From IMG/VR virus record IMGVR_UViG_3300024423_000005, positions 1-40,411 of that record: DNA of 40,411 bases; one strand, written 5' to 3'. Each line of letters begins with the position of its first letter. Position 1 is the first letter of the stretch. This document shows, piece after piece, positions 37,980 through 40,411 of the stretch. Source of the stretch: a virus. A program made the position numbers and the translations under genes. Below the pieces are notes generated by a model, which was not told the origin of the DNA, ran no database searches, and saw nothing but the letters and a program-made list of their open reading frames with translations.

Positions 37980-38335
37980 TTTTGTTTCCTTTTCTTCAAC
38001 TGGCGCACCCGCCGCCGATACTGCGAACGAGGTGCGGCCTCATAAACTCGGCCCCCCGGCAGTAATCTTTTTGGTATGCTAAGCAACTTCTCGGTGTTGT
38101 TGGCCCTAGCAAAATAACCATCTACCGCCTCGTTGCCAGCATCCACACCGATCATTATCCCTATCCAGGTAAACAGGCCGATAATCAGCGGTATCCCGCA
38201 TCGCGCCGCTGGATCACTTGAATCCCAGGTTAATGGATCAGGATCATCGGGGTCATAGGGAGGGGGTGTAATCACCAATGCAATCGTCACCAATATTCCA
38301 AAGATTGCTGTTACCCATATCTGCTCATCGCGCAT
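37976..38335 (-). CDS. Two-pass membrane protein with basic C-terminal tail
   Basis: The 119-residue product has two segments (about 6-23 AIFGILVTIALVITPPP and 47-65 GIPLIIGLFTWIGIMIGV) and an Arg/Lys tail (RRRVRQLKKRKQK), with an acidic loop of repeated DPDDPDP between. This is a class II holin-like layout, although its place far from the lysis genes is unusual. AAAGGAC lies before the ATG. Function unproven. Confidence 0.5.
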   Translation of the reverse strand: MRDEQIWVTAIFGILVTIALVITPPPYDPDDPDPLTWDSSDPAARCGIPLIIGLFTWIGIMIGVDAGNEAVDGYFARANNTEKLLSIPKRLLPGGRVYEAAPRSQYRRRVRQLKKRKQK

Positions 38336-38354
38336 TTCTTTGTCCTTTCCAACC

Positions 38355-39206
38355 CTATGCCCCCTTCAAGAGACGGGGTGGGGTTTCATCCTCTGGAAAC
38401 AGTTCCCTCTGAACCGGCCTGCCGATCGGCTGCAACGATTTGTTAGACCCCATCGCAGCCATCTGCCAGAGCGATCGCTGCCGGAGCCGCTCGACGGCGA
38501 TCTCACAATATTCCTCTGATAATTCTATGCCCACGGCGCGGCGGCCTAGCTGCTGGGCGGCTACGAGGGTTGTACCGCTACCCATGAATGGATCACAAAT
38601 ATGCAGACTGTTTGTGGTTTCTATTGCACGGATTGGTATACCAATCGGAAACGGGGCCGGGTGGGGCGTATTTGGCTTTTGTGGAAAATACCATACATCA
38701 CCACTGCCCGACGCCCCCTTGCTTTTTAATCTAAAACCGTGCTTTGCCAAAACCATTATCCATTCATGGGTAGGTACGTAGTGAGTAGTTGCAAAATTTA
38801 TCCCACCAGCACGCGCCCATATAATAATCTGGCGCAACGGCAATCCAGGATTAAATCGCAATGGGAGTTGAACTTCACCATTCTGTATTCTTGGTTTGTG
38901 ATTATAATAAATCGCCCCGGTGGGCGATAGGGCTGCCCACATCACTTTTAAGGCATTGCGTTGCCACGCCAAATATTCATTTGGCGGCATTGCATCATCA
39001 TAATCCTCATAACCATGCGCCAATCTTGCGGAAACCCATTTGCCTGACTTTAGCGCACCTTTCAGACCTCCCCCGGAGGATACACCCAAGTTATACGGTG
39101 GGCTTGTCACAACCAGGTCAAACGGCTCTATAAGTTGCGGCATCACCTCCAGGCAGTCACCGCGATAAATTGTAATTCCGTCTCGTTCATAGTACGGTGT
39201 TAGCAT
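38355..39206 (-). CDS. Beta-class DNA methyltransferase (N6-adenine or N4-cytosine)
   Basis: The 283-residue product has motif IV TSPPYNL (34-40) before motif I DPFMGSGTT (205-213), the order of beta-class amino-methyltransferases; GDCLEVMPQL (16-25) and VGIELSEEYCEIAVERL belong to motif X/II-like regions. TSPPY fits N4-cytosine or N6-adenine enzymes. Without a restriction partner here it probably protects phage DNA from host restriction. The start at 39206 overlaps the zinc-ribbon gene by 20 bases; the upstream sequence is weak in sites. Confidence 0.8.
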   Translation of the reverse strand: MLTPYYERDGITIYRGDCLEVMPQLIEPFDLVVTSPPYNLGVSSGGGLKGALKSGKWVSARLAHGYEDYDDAMPPNEYLAWQRNALKVMWAALSPTGAIYYNHKPRIQNGEVQLPLRFNPGLPLRQIIIWARAGGINFATTHYVPTHEWIMVLAKHGFRLKSKGASGSGDVWYFPQKPNTPHPAPFPIGIPIRAIETTNSLHICDPFMGSGTTLVAAQQLGRRAVGIELSEEYCEIAVERLRQRSLWQMAAMGSNKSLQPIGRPVQRELFPEDETPPRLLKGA

Positions 39207-39492
39207 AAGCCGCCAGCAAATCAGTGCCTGCGTCCACAGTGAATTCCTCATCGCAATCAAAACACATGATCACATCGACTGCTGCAAATACATCATTGTG
39301 AATCAATCCGCAGTTTTTTGAATCGCAATGAGGGCATTGGTATATCAGATCATCTTCCTTGTAGTGTGCGTTCTGGCGACATTTGTGGCATAGAAAATCT
39401 GGTGATTCGACCGGCAACCCGCAATCGCAATGCGTTCTCGGTTCTGGAATTGACGGGCCTTGTTTGGCCCACATTAACCCCTGTCCATACAT
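39187..39492 (-). CDS. Double zinc-ribbon-like protein before the methyltransferase
   Basis: The 101-residue product has three Cys/His clusters: HCDCGLPVESPDFLCHKCR, QCPHCDSKNCGLIH and CFDCDEEF. The arrangement could bind two zinc ions. The start at 39492 has GGGAGG 5 nt before it and overlaps the preceding 40-codon frame by TAATG. It may bind DNA, or be a partner of the methyltransferase, with which it overlaps. Confidence 0.6.
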   Translation of the reverse strand: MYGQGLMWAKQGPSIPEPRTHCDCGLPVESPDFLCHKCRQNAHYKEDDLIYQCPHCDSKNCGLIHNDVFAAVDVIMCFDCDEEFTVDAGTDLLAAYANTVL

Positions 39493-39614
39493 TACCGCCT
39501 CCCATCTGTGGATTGCGCCCAGCTTTCCCACCGGTGACGAGTTAGTAGCGATTCTCGATCAGGTGGTCGGGCTGTACGAGTTGTTAGGGGGCGCGTCAAG
39601 GTTCTCCTATTCAT
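39492..39614 (-). CDS. 40-residue arginine-rich frame over attC-like sequence
   Basis: An ATG at 39614 has GGGAGG 6 nt before it and codes MNRRTLTRPLTTRTARPPDR and onward to a TAA that overlaps the next ATG (TAATG). The DNA it reads through resembles two attC half-sites, so the peptide may be accidental, a leader, or a truncated cassette. The strong site and the stop/start overlap are the only support. Confidence 0.35.
   Translation of the reverse strand: MNRRTLTRPLTTRTARPPDRESLLTRHRWESWAQSTDGRR
39507..39590. repeat. attC-like half-sites without partners
   Basis: On the minus strand CCCTAACAACTCGTACAGCC resembles a left half of a 59-base element. About 30 bases on, a second left half, CTAACTCGTCACCGGTGGG, matches the left arm of the complete attC-like site at 35.3 kb with an extended match (about 45 bases with a few differences, through GCAATCCACAG). 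No right arms follow. The segment looks like broken or recombined cassettes. Confidence 0.45.
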
Positions 39615-39625
39615 TTTTTACCTCC

Positions 39626-39656
39626 CTTTGCAATAGTATATGGTACTATTGCAAAG
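39626..39656. promoter_or_regulatory. 31-bp palindrome, probable operator
   Basis: Two 13-base arms, CTTTGCAATAGTA and TACTATTGCAAAG, are perfect inverted repeats separated by 5 bases. No T-run follows, so it is more likely a protein-binding operator than a terminator. It is directly before GGGAGG and the ATG of the 40-codon frame, and after the partial gene at 39714. The sequence TTGCAATAGTA is AT-rich and may overlap a promoter. Confidence 0.65.
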
Positions 39657-39657
39657 C

Positions 39658-39690
39658 AACCTAACTATTCGAGTTCAGCCGCACGCGGGA
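39658..39690. repeat. attC-like half-site after the partial gene
   Basis: ACCTAACTATTCGAGTTCAG on the plus strand begins with RYYYAAC; on the minus strand the end reads CTCGAATAGTTAGG, like the right end of the complete site (CTCGAATGTTAG). No matching second arm is found nearby. It lies about 24 bases downstream (minus direction) of the stop codon at 39714. Confidence 0.4.
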
Positions 39691-39713
39691 GCGGCTCCCA
39701 GTAATGCCCCCAA

Positions 39714-40409
39714 TCAATGCTGCTCTGGTAATTTCGGAATGCGATCCTTTGGCAAACGGATTTCATTGATGACATCAAGAAGCTCATAGGGACTAAAACC
39801 ACGATTTAATTCGGTAGGCATGCCCGGCTGTGTAATGAAAACCTTAGCGCTTTTTAGGATCGCGTGCAATTTACGATAGGAAGCATCGGTAATAGGAAAG
39901 TTGGTTAAAGGCAAAACCAGTTCCCTCCTGGTTGCTTCCCGATACTTAACTGTCAAGTCCCGACGACTAGGCCCAATCGTCAAACAGAAAAATAAAAACT
40001 GCACAAGGTCCAACTTAAATTCGCTCTCGGCCATATTCCGTTGAGAGGCATAGGTAGGCTGTCGAAGATTGGGGAAAAGCAACCCGTCCTTGAGAGTGGT
40101 CAATCCCGTGCCAATCTCACTTTTGACCGCATCCAAAAGGGCCTCTCGATGTTGGTCACTAAGGTCTCCCAAACCAAACTGAAGCAGCATTCTCTGCTCC
40201 TCAAGATCAAGTTTCCGCTCCTCAAGAACTTTTTCTTCCTGAAAAATCCTCCAGTTGACCTTATGAGGACCAGTTAATTCGAACACTATAATCAACTCTT
40301 TAAGAAAAGCGTAGGCCGACACCCCGCCCCCGCTCATGAAAAAAAGCGATAGCAAAAAGCAACTAATTAGCCCAAACCACCCGACAGGGGGGTCGGGGCA
40401 GTCTCCCAG
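39714..40409 (-). CDS. Partial hypothetical protein with N-terminal membrane segment, cut by the right edge
   Basis: The frame is open from the right edge of the window to the stop at 39714, about 231 codons, with its true start outside. A hydrophobic helix is seen near the edge (FGLISCFLLSLFFMSGGG), then a soluble part with VLEERKLDLEEQRMLLQFGL and RPTYASQ-like segments, later AESEFKLDLVQFLFFCLTIG. No known domain is seen. A TTG at 40355 or ATG at 40337 would be possible starts, but they would cut the membrane segment. Function unknown. Confidence 0.55.
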   Translation of the reverse strand: MGDCPDPPVGWFGLISCFLLSLFFMSGGGVSAYAFLKELIIVFELTGPHKVNWRIFQEEKVLEERKLDLEEQRMLLQFGLGDLSDQHREALLDAVKSEIGTGLTTLKDGLLFPNLRQPTYASQRNMAESEFKLDLVQFLFFCLTIGPSRRDLTVKYREATRRELVLPLTNFPITDASYRKLHAILKSAKVFITQPGMPTELNRGFSPYELLDVINEIRLPKDRIPKLPEQH

Positions 40410-40411
40410 AA

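Noticed and set aside
1-40411. tRNA, rRNA, CRISPR arrays, insertion sequences, integrase
   Set aside because: Scanned on both strands; no cloverleaf, no regular direct repeats with spacers, no transposase or recombinase motif was seen.

Overview
The window is a dense late-gene block of a tailed double-stranded DNA phage or prophage (siphovirus type, HK97-like head). Almost every gene lies on the minus strand, with stop/start overlaps and Shine-Dalgarno sites, so the late operon reads from right to left. The genome belongs to no phage I can name. A Chloroflexota (Anaerolineae-like) host is a guess only. It rests on the PT-rich secreted protein at 3.9-4.3 kb and the style of the glycoside hydrolase and its C-terminal domain.

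Layout. 21-1231, plus strand: a probably frameshifted small gene, a nucleoside 2-deoxyribosyltransferase-like gene and a RusA-like resolvase, which look like the end of the DNA metabolism module. 1249-3883, minus strand: two membrane proteins (possibly lysis/holin), a stand-alone response-regulator receiver protein and a clan GH-A-like hydrolase. 3.9-7.0 kb: small accessory genes and a tail-fibre-like protein. 7.0-16.2 kb: tail tip and baseplate proteins, a tape measure with a 22-residue repeat, tail chaperones joined by a -1 frameshift on A AAA AAA, and the tail tube protein. 16.2-22.2 kb: a sulfotransferase/glycosyltransferase fusion, tail terminator, head-tail adaptor and many small genes. 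22.3-29.6 kb: terminator, decoration-like protein, major capsid protein with an acidic N-terminal scaffold, prohead protease, and a portal fused to a MuF-like domain. 29.6-35.0 kb: small genes including a caspase-fold (CHAT-like) protein, then large and small terminase. 35.0-40.4 kb: an accessory block with a GT-C/GT87-like membrane glycosyltransferase, tiny membrane proteins, a beta-class DNA methyltransferase, zinc-ribbon proteins, one integron attC-like site, attC-like half-sites, and a 31-bp palindrome. A gene cut by the window edge closes the block.

The structural genes would package DNA (terminases), build and mature the head (portal-MuF, protease, capsid), connect it (adaptor, terminator) and build a non-contractile tail. 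Between these core genes sit small genes with the marks of cassette exchange. Six reading frames carry the same basic start peptide, M-[SGT]-K-[RK]-x-x-[LFV]-x-[RK]-[AK]-I-x-x-[RG]-L-[KS]. Three places carry the same extended -10 promoter, CTGTGGTATAATGGGG. A complete attC-like hairpin begins in the stop codon of one small gene. The most unusual items are this shared N-terminal cassette (two carriers also look like a papain-like enzyme and the neighbour of a caspase-like enzyme) and the attC-like sites. No tRNA, rRNA, CRISPR array, integrase or insertion sequence was seen, and no gap between genes exceeds about 220 bases.
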